Shown here: piece after piece, positions 24,568-34,483 of the stretch
How the letters are laid out: the number at the start of each line of letters is the position of its first letter
Position numbering within the stretch: the first letter of the stretch is position 1
Origin: a bacterium
GTDB lineage: Bacteria > Vulcanimicrobiota > Vulcanimicrobiia > Vulcanimicrobiales > Vulcanimicrobiaceae
Direction: 5' to 3'
DNA: 64,000 nucleotides
Assembly (NCBI GenBank): GCA_021790935.1
Contig: JAJYFL010000007.1
Location: 1-64,000 of the forward strand
Made by a program: the position numbers and the translations under genes
Notes under the pieces: model-generated
Database searches by the model: none
Seen by the model: only the letters and a program-made list of their open reading frames with translations
What the model was told of the DNA's origin: nothing

Positions 24568-27357
24568 ATGGACCGCCCTCGGCTACGGCCGCGAACGTTG
24601 CGCGAATCTATTGGGACGATCGTTTCTGCAGCGGCCGCGCTCCTGCTCGCGGTATTGGTCGCGAACATCTATCACTTGAACGGTGAAGCAGGCGGAGACC
24701 TCAGCACCCTCAAGCGCGAGCGTATCGCGACGGCATACGTGCTGCCGCTGACGGATCTCCTGCTGGACGTCGAGCGGTACCGCAACAGTATCGCCATCCT
24801 CAAGAACCCGCCGGCCGAACCCGGCTTGCGAGGGCGCATCGACCGCGAGCTGGCCGCACTTCGATCGCGCTCGCGAGGAGCCGCCTCGCTGAAAATAAGT
24901 GCGGATCTTCGCGCGCTGGATTCGAGCTGGGCTCGTGCGCGACGGGATCGCTATCCCACGGGGGATGCCAACGAACGCAGCGTCGTCGGCGCCATAGAGA
25001 ACTTGTTCGGGCAGATCGAGGCGACCTCGGGAATCGAGTACGACCCGAACCAGGACGTACAGAACGTCGGCGACGCCACGTTTGCGAAGATCCCCGATGC
25101 GATAAATGAGATCTATCACTCCGATCTGGTCGCCGAAAACGCGATCGCGCACCTCGGGATGTCCATCAACGACCGGCTCTACCTGGGGTTGCTGCTCTCG
25201 GACAGTCAGTCCGACTTCGATTTGAGCTCGGACGATATTGCCGGCATTCTCGCGCGGCACGCCCGTGCGCCGCGGGTCTCTCGCGGGCGCATTCTGCGGC
25301 TCGAGCGGACGGCCGTAGCCTACACCGCATCGGGGCGCGCCTTTCGGCACCTGGTCGATCGAGCGGTGCTGCGGGTGGAGCGTCCCGCCGTCTCCGCGCC
25401 GGAGGTGCGATCTCTGGTAGCGGCACCGATCGCCCATGCGCTTGCGCTCCAAGAGGGCCTCTCGACGCTCTTGGATCGCAATCTCGTACGCCGAACGAAC
25501 ATCGAAAAGCTGCGTAACCGCTATCTCTACCTGGCCGTGCCGCTTGGGCTCGTCCTGCTCGCCGGGGTGATAATGCTCGCCGCCGAGATCGCAGCGAGGC
25601 GAGGACGCGAGGCGCTACGGCGCGCGCAGCAAGAGTCGGCAATGCTCGCCGCTGAGTTGGCAAGACAGAAAGCCGAGCGGGCGTTGCGCCTTTCGGAGAT
25701 GCAGTTTCGGGCGGTATTCGACGGCGCTGCGCTCGGCATCGCCATCCTCGATCGCACCGGCGCGGTCCTCGACTCGAATCACGTCTTTCGAAGCGTCTTC
25801 GGCGAGAACGCCGCGAGCGTACTCGACGGGCAGGAGGGAGAGTACGCCGCCCTCATGCGCGGCGAGCGCGACCTCTTTGAGTTCGAACAGCACGTCATGA
25901 CGGAAGCGGGGCTGGAGGTCTGGACCGCCTCTACGGTTTCCGTCGTCGCCGACGATGCCGGAAAGCCGCTCTTCGGCATCTGCATGTTTCGCGATCTGAC
26001 GGAGATCAAACGAAACGAACGGCGCGTGTTGCACGATATGACACACGACGCGATAACCGGTCTACCGAACCGCGCGCTCTTCGAAACGAAACTGCGGGAG
26101 CGCTTCGCCGGAACGCGCGAGGCTGCGGGCGCGTACTTTGCCGTTCTATCGGTCGATCTCGACCGTTTCAAGGACATCAACGATAGTTTGGGGCATGCTG
26201 CGGGCGACTTCGTGCTCGCACAGGTTGCTCAGCGCCTGCGCGCCTCGGTAGACCCGGGCGACACCGCAGCTCGGTTCGGCAGCGACGAGTTCGCGGTGCT
26301 CGTCGCCACGCTCTCCGATGTCGCGGAAGTCGAGCTGGCGGCGCGGCGAATCGTTGCAAACCTCGCTAAACCATTGGCGATCGGCAATAGATTCATCTTC
26401 GTCTCCGTAAGCGTCGGCATCGCCGTCGGTTCGTCGACGTACGATCGAGCCGAAGACGTGGTGCGCGATGCCAACATCGCGCTGCGACACGCGAAGCTCG
26501 GTGGGGGATCGCGCTTCGTCACCTTCGATTCCAAGATGCACGCGAACGCCGAGAAGCGGCTGCAGCTAACGACGGATCTGCGGCTGGCGCTCGAGCGCGG
26601 CGAGTTTCACTTGGTCTACCAGCCGATCGTGAAGATCGACGGTGGCGGCCTCGTCGGGGCCGAGGCCCTGCTGCGCTGGACGCATCCGACGGACGGCCCG
26701 ATCGAACCGCTCGCTTTCGTGGGGCTCGCCGAACAGACCGGGATGGCGCCGGCCATCGGCCGCTTCGTCGTGCGAACGGCGTGCGAACAGCTGGCGCGTT
26801 GGAGGCAGGGCAGCGGCGAGGCGCGCGGGTTTGCCATGCACGTGAACGCGTCGGCGGGCCAGATCGTCGATGCGGATTTTGAGGCGACACTCGTGCAGGC
26901 GGCGCACGATTTCCGGATCGATCCACGCGACCTGACGATCGAGATTACCGAAAACGTGATCCTCGACTCGCGCATGCGGCCGAGCGCGATCCTCGAGCGC
27001 ATTCGGGCTCGTGGTTTCAAGGTGTGTATCGACGATTTCGGTACCGGCTACTCCTCGCTACGGTATCTGCAGCAGTTTAGAGTGGACTCGATCAAGATCG
27101 ACCGCTCGTTCGTTGCGGGCTCAGACGGCGAGCTGGCAAGCGAGCCGATCGTCAAGACCCTCATGAGCCTGGCCGACGCCTTCGAGGTCTATGTGGTCGC
27201 CGAAGGCGTCGAGACGCCGCGGCAACGCGATGCGCTGCGCAACCTCGGATGCGCGTACGCGCAGGGTTACTTGTACGCACGGCCGCTGACGGCCGCCGAC
27301 CTGACCAACATGTACCCGGGAGCCTTTGGCCGATCCGCCCGCGCCACGCGCGCTTGA
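24568..27357 (+). CDS. Membrane PAS-GGDEF-EAL protein for cyclic-di-GMP turnover
   Basis: 929 residues. Helix 1 is TIVSAAAALLLAVLVANIY (about 16-34). An extracytoplasmic sensor region of about 270 residues follows, then helix 2, YLYLAVPLGLVLLAGVIMLAAEI (about 315-337). Next come a PAS domain (QFRAVFDGAALGIAILDRTG), a GGDEF domain starting at DAITGLPNRALFE, and an EAL domain. The cyclase signature reads RFGSDEFAVL, GSDEF in place of GGDEF, so cyclase activity is doubtful. The EAL part is complete (EALLRW, ITENV, DDFGTGYSSL, KIDRSFV, EGVET, AQGYLYARPL). Net phosphodiesterase activity controlled by an outside signal is the best guess. It lies alone between tRNA groups. Confidence 0.92.
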   Translation: MDRPRLRPRTLRESIGTIVSAAAALLLAVLVANIYHLNGEAGGDLSTLKRERIATAYVLPLTDLLLDVERYRNSIAILKNPPAEPGLRGRIDRELAALRSRSRGAASLKISADLRALDSSWARARRDRYPTGDANERSVVGAIENLFGQIEATSGIEYDPNQDVQNVGDATFAKIPDAINEIYHSDLVAENAIAHLGMSINDRLYLGLLLSDSQSDFDLSSDDIAGILARHARAPRVSRGRILRLERTAVAYTASGRAFRHLVDRAVLRVERPAVSAPEVRSLVAAPIAHALALQEGLSTLLDRNLVRRTNIEKLRNRYLYLAVPLGLVLLAGVIMLAAEIAARRGREALRRAQQESAMLAAELARQKAERALRLSEMQFRAVFDGAALGIAILDRTGAVLDSNHVFRSVFGENAASVLDGQEGEYAALMRGERDLFEFEQHVMTEAGLEVWTASTVSVVADDAGKPLFGICMFRDLTEIKRNERRVLHDMTHDAITGLPNRALFETKLRERFAGTREAAGAYFAVLSVDLDRFKDINDSLGHAAGDFVLAQVAQRLRASVDPGDTAARFGSDEFAVLVATLSDVAEVELAARRIVANLAKPLAIGNRFIFVSVSVGIAVGSSTYDRAEDVVRDANIALRHAKLGGGSRFVTFDSKMHANAEKRLQLTTDLRLALERGEFHLVYQPIVKIDGGGLVGAEALLRWTHPTDGPIEPLAFVGLAEQTGMAPAIGRFVVRTACEQLARWRQGSGEARGFAMHVNASAGQIVDADFEATLVQAAHDFRIDPRDLTIEITENVILDSRMRPSAILERIRARGFKVCIDDFGTGYSSLRYLQQFRVDSIKIDRSFVAGSDGELASEPIVKTLMSLADAFEVYVVAEGVETPRQRDALRNLGCAYAQGYLYARPLTAADLTNMYPGAFGRSARATRA

Positions 27358-27367
27358 GCAGGACGGT

Positions 27368-27382
27368 CGCCCGCTGCGGGCG
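27368..27382. terminator. Stem-loop after the GGDEF-EAL gene
   Basis: CGCCCG-CTG-CGGGCG forms a perfect 6-bp GC stem 10 nt after the stop codon. No U-run follows; termination strength is uncertain. Confidence 0.4.
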
Positions 27383-27409
27383 TAAGAGATGAATCGCGCC
27401 GCAGGCCGC

Positions 27410-27438
27410 TTGTCAAACGGCTGAAACATCGCTAAACT
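27410..27438 (+). promoter_or_regulatory. Promoter of the tRNA-Lys pair
   Basis: TTGTCA (27410-27415) and TAAACT (27433-27438) are separated by 17 bp, and the first tRNA-Lys begins 10 nt after the -10 element. This is the clearest tRNA promoter in the window. Confidence 0.75.
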
Positions 27439-27447
27439 GAGGCGGCT

Positions 27448-27520
27448 GCGCCTTTAGCTCAGTCGGTAGAGCAGCGGACTTTTAATCCGTTGGTCCTGGG
27501 TTCGAGTCCCAGAGGGCGCA
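27448..27520 (+). tRNA. tRNA-Lys (anticodon TTT)
   Basis: 73 nt. The acceptor GCGCCTT pairs with AGGGCGC, the anticodon stem is GCGGA/TCCGT with loop CTTTTAA, and the T loop is GTTCGAGT. No CCA is encoded. Confidence 0.97.
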
Positions 27521-27527
27521 CGTGCAA

Positions 27528-27602
<75 letters not shown>

Positions 27603-27606
27603 GAGT

Positions 27607-27643
27607 AAAGGCCCGCGAACGCGCGACGTTCCCGGGCCTTTTG
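27607..27643 (+). terminator. Rho-independent terminator of the tRNA-Lys transcript
   Basis: AAAGGCCCG (27607-27615) pairs with CGGGCCTTT (27633-27641). An inner GAAC/GTTC stem lies in the loop, and a short T run (27639-27642) follows. It begins 4 nt after the encoded CCA. Confidence 0.8.
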
Positions 27644-27740
27644 CTCGCTCGCGCACGGCCAAAGATTTGGCGGCGCGAACAGGAATCGAGCGGAAGGCGT
27701 TATATTTAACGGGGTCGCCGAACCGCGTCGGCCGGCCGAT

Positions 27741-27822
27741 GGGCAAGTGGCGGAACTGGCAGACGCGCTGGATTTAGGTTCCAGTGGGGCAACCCTTCAG
27801 AGTTCGAGTCTCTGCTTGCCCA
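27741..27822 (+). tRNA. tRNA-Leu (anticodon TAG)
   Basis: A class II tRNA of 82 nt. The acceptor GGGCAAG pairs with CTTGCCC, the anticodon stem is CTGGA/TCCAG with loop TTTAGGT, a long variable arm (TGGGGCAACCC region) follows, and the T loop is GTTCGAGT. A TATATT at 27701-27706 may be its -10 element. No CCA is encoded. Confidence 0.96.
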
Positions 27823-27843
27823 GAGCCCCGGCACCGCGCAGAT

Positions 27844-27915
27844 GCGGAAGTAGCTCAGTGGTAGAGCATCGCCTTGCCAAGGCGAGGGTCGCGAGTTCGA
27901 ATCTCGTCTTCCGCT
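27844..27915 (+). tRNA. tRNA-Gly (anticodon GCC)
   Basis: 72 nt. The acceptor GCGGAAG pairs with CTTCCGC and the anticodon stem is TCGCC/GGCGA with loop TTGCCAA. Only 10 nt separate it from the trigger factor start, so the tRNA and tig probably share a transcript that must be processed. Confidence 0.97.
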
Positions 27916-27925
27916 AACCCCCACC

Positions 27926-29281
27926 GTGGTGCGGCAGGCTGCCGAGACCCCGCCGTTCGAGGAGAATGCCGCCATTTCGACGTCGACTCTTACCAAACTC
28001 GCGCCTACCAAAGTCGAACTTGAGATCAGCATCGCGCCGGAGGAGATCGAAGCCGCGCGAGAGCGCGCCTTCCGCAAGCTCGTGAAGAAGGCGAAGCTGC
28101 CTGGCTTTCGGCCCGGGAAAGTGCCGCGCGGAATATTCGAACAGGCCTACGGGAGCGAGACCATCGCGAGCCAAGCGATGGACGACGTCGTCCCCGAGGC
28201 CTACGCTCGCGCCGTCTTGGAGCACGGTCTCGAGCCGGTGGACCGGCCCGCGCTGGAACTCTTACCGGTGGAGCCGGATCGGCCGGCGCGGGTCAAGGCC
28301 GTTGTGGACGTTCGGCCCGAGATCGATCTCGGGCAGTACAAGGGCCTAGCGCTGCAAAGCGAGCCTCACATTGTCGAGGACGGGGATGTCGAGCGAAGCC
28401 TTCAAACCCTGGCGCGCGAGCGCGCGACGCTCGTCCCGGTCGATCGTGCCGCGGCCATCGGCGACGTGGTCACGATGGACTACGAAGGGACGATCGACGG
28501 CGTCGCGTTCGAGGGGGGTGCGGCCAACGGGCAGATGACCGAGCTTCGCGAGGACCGGTTCGTTCCGGGCTTCGTCGCGGGCATTGTGGGGATGCAGGCC
28601 GGCGAGCACCGGGACGTCGAGGCCACCTTCCCGGCGGGATACCCGCAGGCGGAGCTGGCCGGGAAGGCGGCGATCTTCAGCGTTCGGGTCCACGAGATCA
28701 AGGAGTTCGAACTCCCCGTCATCGATGACGAGTTTGCCAAAGCCGTCTCGGGCAACCAGACGCTGGACGCGTTGAAAGCCGACGTACGCACGCGGTTGGA
28801 AGCGATTGCGCAGTCGCGGTCGCGCCGGGAGCTCGCCGATCAAGCGATCGGGCAGCTGCTGGAATCTCACGATTTCCCGCTGCCGGAGATTCTCGTCCTG
28901 CGTGAGATAGAGAGCATGCTGGGCGATCTCCGGAGCCGCGCGTCGCGCGCAGCGGTGCCGTTCGAGGAGTATCTCGCGAGCATCGGTAAGAGCGAGGACG
29001 ATCTTCGCGCGGAGTACCGGCCGGACGCCGAGCGTAATGTCAAGAGCATGCTGCTGCTCGAGAAGATCGCGAAGACCGAACGAATCGAGGCGACGCCCGC
29101 CGAGATTGCGGCTGAGTTACAGGCGCTTGCGGAGCAGTACGGGCAACCGGTAGAGCGCGTCCGCGCCGCCCTCGGCAACAGCCTGCCCTCGCTGCGCGAC
29201 GGCATCGTTCGGAACAAGACGGTGGAGTATCTGCTGGAAAACGCCAGCGCGGAGGAAGCAACCACCGGGACTGCGTCGTAG
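27926..29281 (+). CDS. tig: Trigger factor, ribosome-bound chaperone and prolyl isomerase
   Basis: Binds the ribosome exit tunnel and nascent chains. 451 residues. The N-terminal ribosome-binding domain has the signature GFRPGKVPRGIFEQAYG near residue 55. The FKBP-type domain starts around GDVVTMDYEGTIDG (about 167), and a long helical C-terminal domain follows. The chosen start is GTG 27926; no ribosome site is obvious because the tRNA lies just upstream, so the true start may be a few codons later. clpP and clpX follow in the common tig-clpP-clpX order. Confidence 0.95.
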   Translation: MVRQAAETPPFEENAAISTSTLTKLAPTKVELEISIAPEEIEAARERAFRKLVKKAKLPGFRPGKVPRGIFEQAYGSETIASQAMDDVVPEAYARAVLEHGLEPVDRPALELLPVEPDRPARVKAVVDVRPEIDLGQYKGLALQSEPHIVEDGDVERSLQTLARERATLVPVDRAAAIGDVVTMDYEGTIDGVAFEGGAANGQMTELREDRFVPGFVAGIVGMQAGEHRDVEATFPAGYPQAELAGKAAIFSVRVHEIKEFELPVIDDEFAKAVSGNQTLDALKADVRTRLEAIAQSRSRRELADQAIGQLLESHDFPLPEILVLREIESMLGDLRSRASRAAVPFEEYLASIGKSEDDLRAEYRPDAERNVKSMLLLEKIAKTERIEATPAEIAAELQALAEQYGQPVERVRAALGNSLPSLRDGIVRNKTVEYLLENASAEEATTGTAS

Positions 29282-29360
29282 TTAATAGCCACGGCTCGAG
29301 GGGGCCGCGTCAGCGTCTGCTGCCGTAGGGTGTGTGCGAGCACTTCAAGGGGGAAGAGAT

Positions 29361-29969
29361 ATGGGTCACCTGGTCCCGATGGTCGTGGAGCAGAGCGCGC
29401 GGGGTGAACGAGCGTTCGATATTTACTCTCGTCTGCTCAAGGATCGGCTCGTCTTCGTCGGGGGACCGATCGACGACCAGCTGGCCAATCTCGTGATTGC
29501 GCAGCTGCTCTTTCTGGAGAAAGAGGACCCCGAAAAGGACATCGACATGTATATCAACAGCCCGGGCGGGAGCGTAACGGCTGGGCTCGCGATCTTCGAT
29601 ACGATGCGGTACATCAAGCCTGACGTGGCCACGATCTGTGCCGGGATGGCGGCCTCGATGGGGTCGGTGCTCCTAACGGGCGGTGCCCCGGGGAAGCGCA
29701 TGGCCCTTCCCCACTCGAAGATTCTGATCCACCAGCCGTGGGTCAACCAGATCGGAGGGCAGGCCACGGATATCGAGATCCACGCTCGGGACCTCATAGC
29801 GACCCGGCGGACCCTGGCGGCCATCTACGAAGAAACCGTCAAAAAGCCGATAGAACAGATACTGAAGGATATCGAAAGGGATTTCTACATGACCTCGCAG
29901 GAAGCCAAAGAGTACGGTATCATAGACACGATCATCGAGAACCGCCAATCCTTGCCCGCGCCGGCATAG
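29361..29969 (+). CDS. clpP: ATP-dependent Clp protease proteolytic subunit
   Basis: Serine protease barrel that degrades proteins delivered by ClpX. 202 residues from ATG 29361, with GGGGGAAGAG just upstream. The catalytic Ser is in [11 protein letters not shown], the His in [12 protein letters not shown], and the Asp in the helix after DIEIHARDL. No cleavable propeptide is evident. It lies 79 nt after tig and 27 nt before clpX. Confidence 0.97.
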   Translation: MGHLVPMVVEQSARGERAFDIYSRLLKDRLVFVGGPIDDQLANLVIAQLLFLEKEDPEKDIDMYINSPGGSVTAGLAIFDTMRYIKPDVATICAGMAASMGSVLLTGGAPGKRMALPHSKILIHQPWVNQIGGQATDIEIHARDLIATRRTLAAIYEETVKKPIEQILKDIERDFYMTSQEAKEYGIIDTIIENRQSLPAPA

Positions 29970-29996
29970 CCGCCGGAAGGCACGACAGAGGGACGC

Positions 29997-31256
29997 ATGT
30001 TTCGCTTCGGGGACGAAAAGGGTCAGCTCAAATGCAGTTTCTGCGGGAAATCGCAGGAACAGGTCCGCAAGCTCATTGCGGGCCCGGGCGTCTACATCTG
30101 CGACGAGTGCATCGAGCTCTGCAACGAAATCATCGAGGAAGAGCTCTATAAGAACGTAGACGAGAGCCTTCGGCTTCGCAACATACCGAAGCCCAAGGAC
30201 ATCAATCACATTCTCAACCAATACGTCATCGGCCAGGACCGCGCGAAGAAATCGCTGGCGGTTGCTGTCTACAATCACTACAAGCGCGTCAACATGGGCG
30301 CCACGGCCGACGACGTCGAGCTGCAGAAATCGAACATCCTTCTCGTCGGCCCCACGGGTTCGGGCAAGACCTATCTCGCGCAGACGCTCGCCAAAATTCT
30401 GGACGTGCCGCTCGCTATGGCGGATGCAACGTCGCTGACCGAAGCCGGCTACGTCGGCGAAGACGTCGAGAATATACTGCTGAAGCTGATCCAGGCAGCG
30501 GATTACGATGTCAAACGAGCGGAGAAAGGCATCGTCTATATCGACGAGATCGACAAGATCGCTCGTAAGAGCGAGAACCCGTCGATCACACGAGATGTCT
30601 CCGGCGAAGGCGTGCAGCAAGCCCTGCTCAAGATTCTCGAAGGAACGACGGCGAACGTTCCCCCTCAAGGCGGCCGCAAGCACCCGCATCAAGAGTTCAT
30701 CCAAATAGATACGACCAACGTGCTCTTCATCTGCGGCGGCGCCTTTGACGGATTGGAGCGCATCATCGAGTCCCGCGTCTCGAACAACAACATGGGCTTT
30801 CGCGCGCAACCAGAGGCGAAGCGCGACCAGCACGTCGGGAAGCTCCTCCAGCAGCTCATGCCCGAAGATCTGCTGAAGTTCGGTCTGATCCCGGAATTCA
30901 TCGGCCGCCTCCCGATCGTGGTGACCCTCGACGCCCTCGACGAGCTGGCGTTGCGGCGGATCCTCGTGGAGCCGCGCAACGCGTTGGTGCGCCAGTTCCA
31001 AAAGATCCTGTCGATCGACGGCGTCGATCTTCAGTTCACAAAAGAGGCGCTCATCGCGATTGCGGCTCGCGCCCAAGGCCGCAAGACCGGCGCCCGGGGC
31101 CTGCGTTCGATTCTCGAGGAGACGATGCTCGACGTCATGTACGATCTGCCTTCGCTGCAAGGCGTGAAGAAGTGCATCGTCAACAAAGAGGTCATCGAGA
31201 AGAAGGAACCGCCGACGCTGATCTATAGCGAGCGCCAGAAGGATATGCCGGCGTAG
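29997..31256 (+). CDS. clpX: ClpX ATPase, unfoldase of the Clp protease
   Basis: Unfolds tagged substrates and feeds them to ClpP. 419 residues. The N-terminal zinc-binding domain is [13 protein letters not shown]...CDECIELC with four Cys. Walker A is [12 protein letters not shown] (about 116) and Walker B is [12 protein letters not shown]. The pore loop GYVGED, the sensor [10 protein letters not shown]-type region ([12 protein letters not shown]) and the ClpP-binding IGF-like loop region (NNNMGFRAQ) are visible, though the tripeptide there reads MGF. The 63-nt gap to valS shows no T-box or other leader. Confidence 0.97.
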   Translation: MFRFGDEKGQLKCSFCGKSQEQVRKLIAGPGVYICDECIELCNEIIEEELYKNVDESLRLRNIPKPKDINHILNQYVIGQDRAKKSLAVAVYNHYKRVNMGATADDVELQKSNILLVGPTGSGKTYLAQTLAKILDVPLAMADATSLTEAGYVGEDVENILLKLIQAADYDVKRAEKGIVYIDEIDKIARKSENPSITRDVSGEGVQQALLKILEGTTANVPPQGGRKHPHQEFIQIDTTNVLFICGGAFDGLERIIESRVSNNNMGFRAQPEAKRDQHVGKLLQQLMPEDLLKFGLIPEFIGRLPIVVTLDALDELALRRILVEPRNALVRQFQKILSIDGVDLQFTKEALIAIAARAQGRKTGARGLRSILEETMLDVMYDLPSLQGVKKCIVNKEVIEKKEPPTLIYSERQKDMPA

Positions 31257-31319
31257 CAGAACGGCCGCGGCGACACAGCCCGAGGTGCAATCCGGCGCCA
31301 TGCTGAACGCAAGCGGACC

Positions 31320-33947
31320 GTGACGCAATCCCAACCGCTCTCCAAGCACTACGATCCCAAGGCCGTAGAGCCGAAACACTACCGCCGTTGGGAAGAGGCG
31401 GGCTATTTTCATGAAGAGCCCGATCCGGCTCGTCCGCCGTTTATCATCTGCATGCCTCCGCCGAACGTTACGGGCCGCGCGCACTTGGGGCACGGATCCA
31501 CCTACGCTCCGATGGATGCGCTGGTGCGGTATCACCGCATGCTTGGCGAGAACGCCGATTGGCTTCCCGGGCTCGACCACGCTGCCATCGCCACCGAAGC
31601 CGTGGTCGTAAGGGACCTTGCGAAAGAGGGCCTGACTCGCGACGCGCTCGGCCGGGAGAAGTTTCTCGAGCGTACCTGGGGCTGGGCGCGCAGATACGGT
31701 GGAACGATCGACGAACAGTTTCGCGCGCTCGGCTTCGGGCCGGACTGGCAGCGGAGCCGCTTTACGATGGACGAGGGGCTCTCGGCTGCAGTCTGCCGGG
31801 CGTTCGTGCAGCTCTACGACGAAGGACTGCTCTATCGCGGAAAGCGCCTGGTCAACTGGGATCCGAAGGCCCGGTCGACGATCTCCGACGCCGAGGTGGA
31901 GCACGTCGAGCGCGACGCGCACCTGTGGACGATACGCTATCCTCTGGAAAAGGACGCTTCGGCTGCCCCCGACTGCATAGAGGTCGCCACGACTCGCCCC
32001 GAAACGATGTTGGGCGACGTTGCGATCGCCGTTCACCCGGAGGACCCGCGCTACGGGCGCTACGTTGGGCGGCGCGCCGTGCTGCCTCCGCTCCTGCAGC
32101 GTACGATCCCGATCGTTGCGGACGAGGCCGTGGAGATGGGCTTCGGCACCGGTGCCGTGAAGGTGACGCCGGCTCACGATGCGACGGACTATGAGATCGG
32201 GCTGCGCCATAACCTACCGATGCCCTCGGTTTTGGACCTGGACGCCTGCGTTACGGCGGCGGAGGTCGAGGTCGGGCGCTACGCCGGAATGCGTCGCGAT
32301 GAGGCACGAGCGGCGGTCGTCGGCGACCTTCGGGCGCTTGGTTTCCTCGTCGAGGAGCGAGCCTACCGGCACGCGGTCGCCGTGAGCGAGCGGACCGGTG
32401 AGGTCGTCGAACCGATGCTCTCCGAGCAGTGGTTCCTCGAGATGAAGGCGCTCGCCGCTCCGGCGCTGCAGGCCTATCGCGACGGGCGGCTTCGCTTCGT
32501 ACCGGAACGCTACGGCCGTACTTACGAACAGTGGCTTGAGAATATTCGCGACTGGAACGTCTCCCGCCAGGTGTGGTGGGGGCATCAGCTTCCGGTGTGG
32601 TATGCGCCCGGCGGGGAGCCGATCGTCGCCGAGAACGAGGCGCAGGCGCGCCGCATCGCACGCGAGCGATACGGAAGCGAAACCATCACGCGCGATCCCG
32701 ACACGCTCGACACGTGGTTCAGCAGCGCGCTGTGGCCCTTCTCGATCCTTGGCTGGCCAGAACCAACGGCCGAACTCGCTCGCTGGTATCCTAGTCAAGT
32801 GCTGATCACCGGGGGGGAGATCATCTTCCTTTGGGTCGCACGCATGGTCATGCTCGGGCTCAAATTTCTCGGCGAGGTGCCCTTCCCGACCGTCTTCGTC
32901 GCACCGCTCGTCTTCGACGCGCAAGGGCGCAAGATGAGCAAGTCGCTTGGGAACGCTATCGACCCGCTCGATCTCGTCGAAGGCTACGGTGCCGACGCAT
33001 TCCGCATGGGCATGATGCGCCAGATGCGCTTGGAGGGACAGGAGGTACGCTTCAACGAGTCTCGGTGTGAGGAAGCGCGCAACTTCAACAACAAGATCTG
33101 GAATGCGACGCGTTACGCGCTGGCGCTGCCGGAGGGCCTTCCACGTGCGCTTGCGCTGCCCGCGGCCGAGCGCTTGACCCTTGCCGACAAGTGGATTCTC
33201 ACCCGCCTGCACGAAACCGTCGCGACGGCTACGCGTTGCCTCGACGCATACGATTTCGGTACGGCGGCAGAGACGCTGTGGCGGTTCACCTGGTACGAAA
33301 TCTGCGACTGGTATCTCGAAGCCACCAAGATCGATACCGCCAAGGCGACGCGCGCGGCCGTACTCTCCTTCGTTCTTAACAACGCGATGCGGTTGCTGCA
33401 TCCGATCGAACCCTTCATCACGGAGGAGGTCTGGCTGGCTCTGCCCCACGATGGGCGGACGATCGTTACTGCCGCTTGGCCCGACCCGCTCGAGATTCCC
33501 AGCTTCCCGGCGGACGCCGCCAACTTCGCAGCGTTGCAGCAGAGTGTCGAGCGCATTCGCAAACTTCGCGCGCACATCGGCCTGCAGCCGAAGCAACCGG
33601 TAACGCTCGACGCCCCCAACCGTATTCCGGGAGAGATTGCCGATCTGCTCGCTCACTACGTAACGGGCCACATTGAAGCGATGGGCGACGGCCAAACGCC
33701 TCTGGCGGAGGCCTTGGCATCGGTCGCTGCCCGGGCACCGGCGAACGTGCTCTGCGAGCGCTACCGCAAGGAGCTCGCGCGCCTTCGCGAGGAGGTCGCG
33801 CGCAGCGAGCGCAAGCTCGCGGACGAAAGCTTCGTAGCGCATGCCAAGCCCGACGTGGTGGCGAAGGAACGCGAGAAAATGGGGAACTATCGCAGCGAGT
33901 TGGCCCGGGTCGGAGCGGCACTCGCCGAGATTGGGGAGATCGCATGA
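31320..33947 (+). CDS. valS: Valyl-tRNA synthetase
   Basis: Charges tRNA-Val. 875 residues from GTG 31320. The class I signatures are HLGHGST (HIGH-type, near residue 57) and KMSKSLGN (near 540). The editing domain (TTRPETMLGDVAIAVHPED) and the anticodon-binding region (WNATRYAL onward) are in order. The C-terminal coiled coil (LARLREEVARSERKLADESF) is the tRNA-binding arm. Its stop overlaps the pyrR ATG (ATGA), so an aminoacyl-tRNA synthetase leads the pyrimidine run. Confidence 0.97.
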   Translation: MTQSQPLSKHYDPKAVEPKHYRRWEEAGYFHEEPDPARPPFIICMPPPNVTGRAHLGHGSTYAPMDALVRYHRMLGENADWLPGLDHAAIATEAVVVRDLAKEGLTRDALGREKFLERTWGWARRYGGTIDEQFRALGFGPDWQRSRFTMDEGLSAAVCRAFVQLYDEGLLYRGKRLVNWDPKARSTISDAEVEHVERDAHLWTIRYPLEKDASAAPDCIEVATTRPETMLGDVAIAVHPEDPRYGRYVGRRAVLPPLLQRTIPIVADEAVEMGFGTGAVKVTPAHDATDYEIGLRHNLPMPSVLDLDACVTAAEVEVGRYAGMRRDEARAAVVGDLRALGFLVEERAYRHAVAVSERTGEVVEPMLSEQWFLEMKALAAPALQAYRDGRLRFVPERYGRTYEQWLENIRDWNVSRQVWWGHQLPVWYAPGGEPIVAENEAQARRIARERYGSETITRDPDTLDTWFSSALWPFSILGWPEPTAELARWYPSQVLITGGEIIFLWVARMVMLGLKFLGEVPFPTVFVAPLVFDAQGRKMSKSLGNAIDPLDLVEGYGADAFRMGMMRQMRLEGQEVRFNESRCEEARNFNNKIWNATRYALALPEGLPRALALPAAERLTLADKWILTRLHETVATATRCLDAYDFGTAAETLWRFTWYEICDWYLEATKIDTAKATRAAVLSFVLNNAMRLLHPIEPFITEEVWLALPHDGRTIVTAAWPDPLEIPSFPADAANFAALQQSVERIRKLRAHIGLQPKQPVTLDAPNRIPGEIADLLAHYVTGHIEAMGDGQTPLAEALASVAARAPANVLCERYRKELARLREEVARSERKLADESFVAHAKPDVVAKEREKMGNYRSELARVGAALAEIGEIA

Positions 33948-34483
33948 AGGCGGCCGTAGCGGCAAAGCGTCAACTGATCGGGGCGGCTGAGATCGAGCGC
34001 ATCATCGCTCGTCTGGCGCACCAAATCCTCGAGCCTGGGGGCACGCCGGAGGGCCTCTATCTCATCGGGATCCGGCGCGGCGGTGAGTCGCTCGCCGGGC
34101 GCATTGCGGCGCAGATCGAGCGCATCGGCGGCCGCAGGCCCGCGCTCGGCTTCGTGAACATCAATCTTTACCGCGACGACGACGTCTCGCGGCAGATACC
34201 CGAGTCGCAGATCCCCGATGAAGTTACGGGAAAGACCGTTGTGATCGTCGACGACGTGCTCTACACTGGGCGTACCGTGCGTTCGGCGCTGGATGCGGTC
34301 ACCGATCTCGGCCGTCCGGCTACGATCCGCCTCTGCGTGCTGGTCGACCGGGGTCTGCGCGAGCTGCCGGTCCAGGCCGACTACGTTGGGCGTTTCATCC
34401 CGACCGCGCGCCGCGAGCGGATCGTCGTGAGCGTCGGCGCGCATCCTACCGAAGACGACGAGGTGGCTCTGCTTGCGGACTAG
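33944..34483 (+). CDS. pyrR: PyrR bifunctional pyrimidine regulator / uracil phosphoribosyltransferase
   Basis: In other bacteria PyrR senses UMP/UTP and binds mRNA leaders of pyr genes to cause attenuation, with weak uracil phosphoribosyltransferase activity. 179 residues. The PRPP loop is TVVIVDDVLYTGRTVRSALDAV (about 97-118). IGIRRGGESLAGRI supplies the substrate-side loop. GLRELPVQADYVGR is typical near the C-terminus. No PyrR-binding leader is visible upstream, because valS overlaps by 4 nt; control may act elsewhere or at the level of valS. Confidence 0.95.
   Translation: MKAAVAAKRQLIGAAEIERIIARLAHQILEPGGTPEGLYLIGIRRGGESLAGRIAAQIERIGGRRPALGFVNINLYRDDDVSRQIPESQIPDEVTGKTVVIVDDVLYTGRTVRSALDAVTDLGRPATIRLCVLVDRGLRELPVQADYVGRFIPTARRERIVVSVGAHPTEDDEVALLAD

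Noticed and set aside
31257-31319. Possible T-box leader before valS
   Set aside because: The gap is only 63 nt and lacks the T-box sequence and a terminator stem.
29673-32210. A reverse-strand open frame of 845 codons across clpP, clpX and valS
   Set aside because: It lies fully opposite three highly conserved genes and has no ribosome site or recognisable motif.
32214-33965. A reverse-strand open frame of 583 codons opposite valS
   Set aside because: Antisense shadow of valS; no motif and Arg-rich composition.
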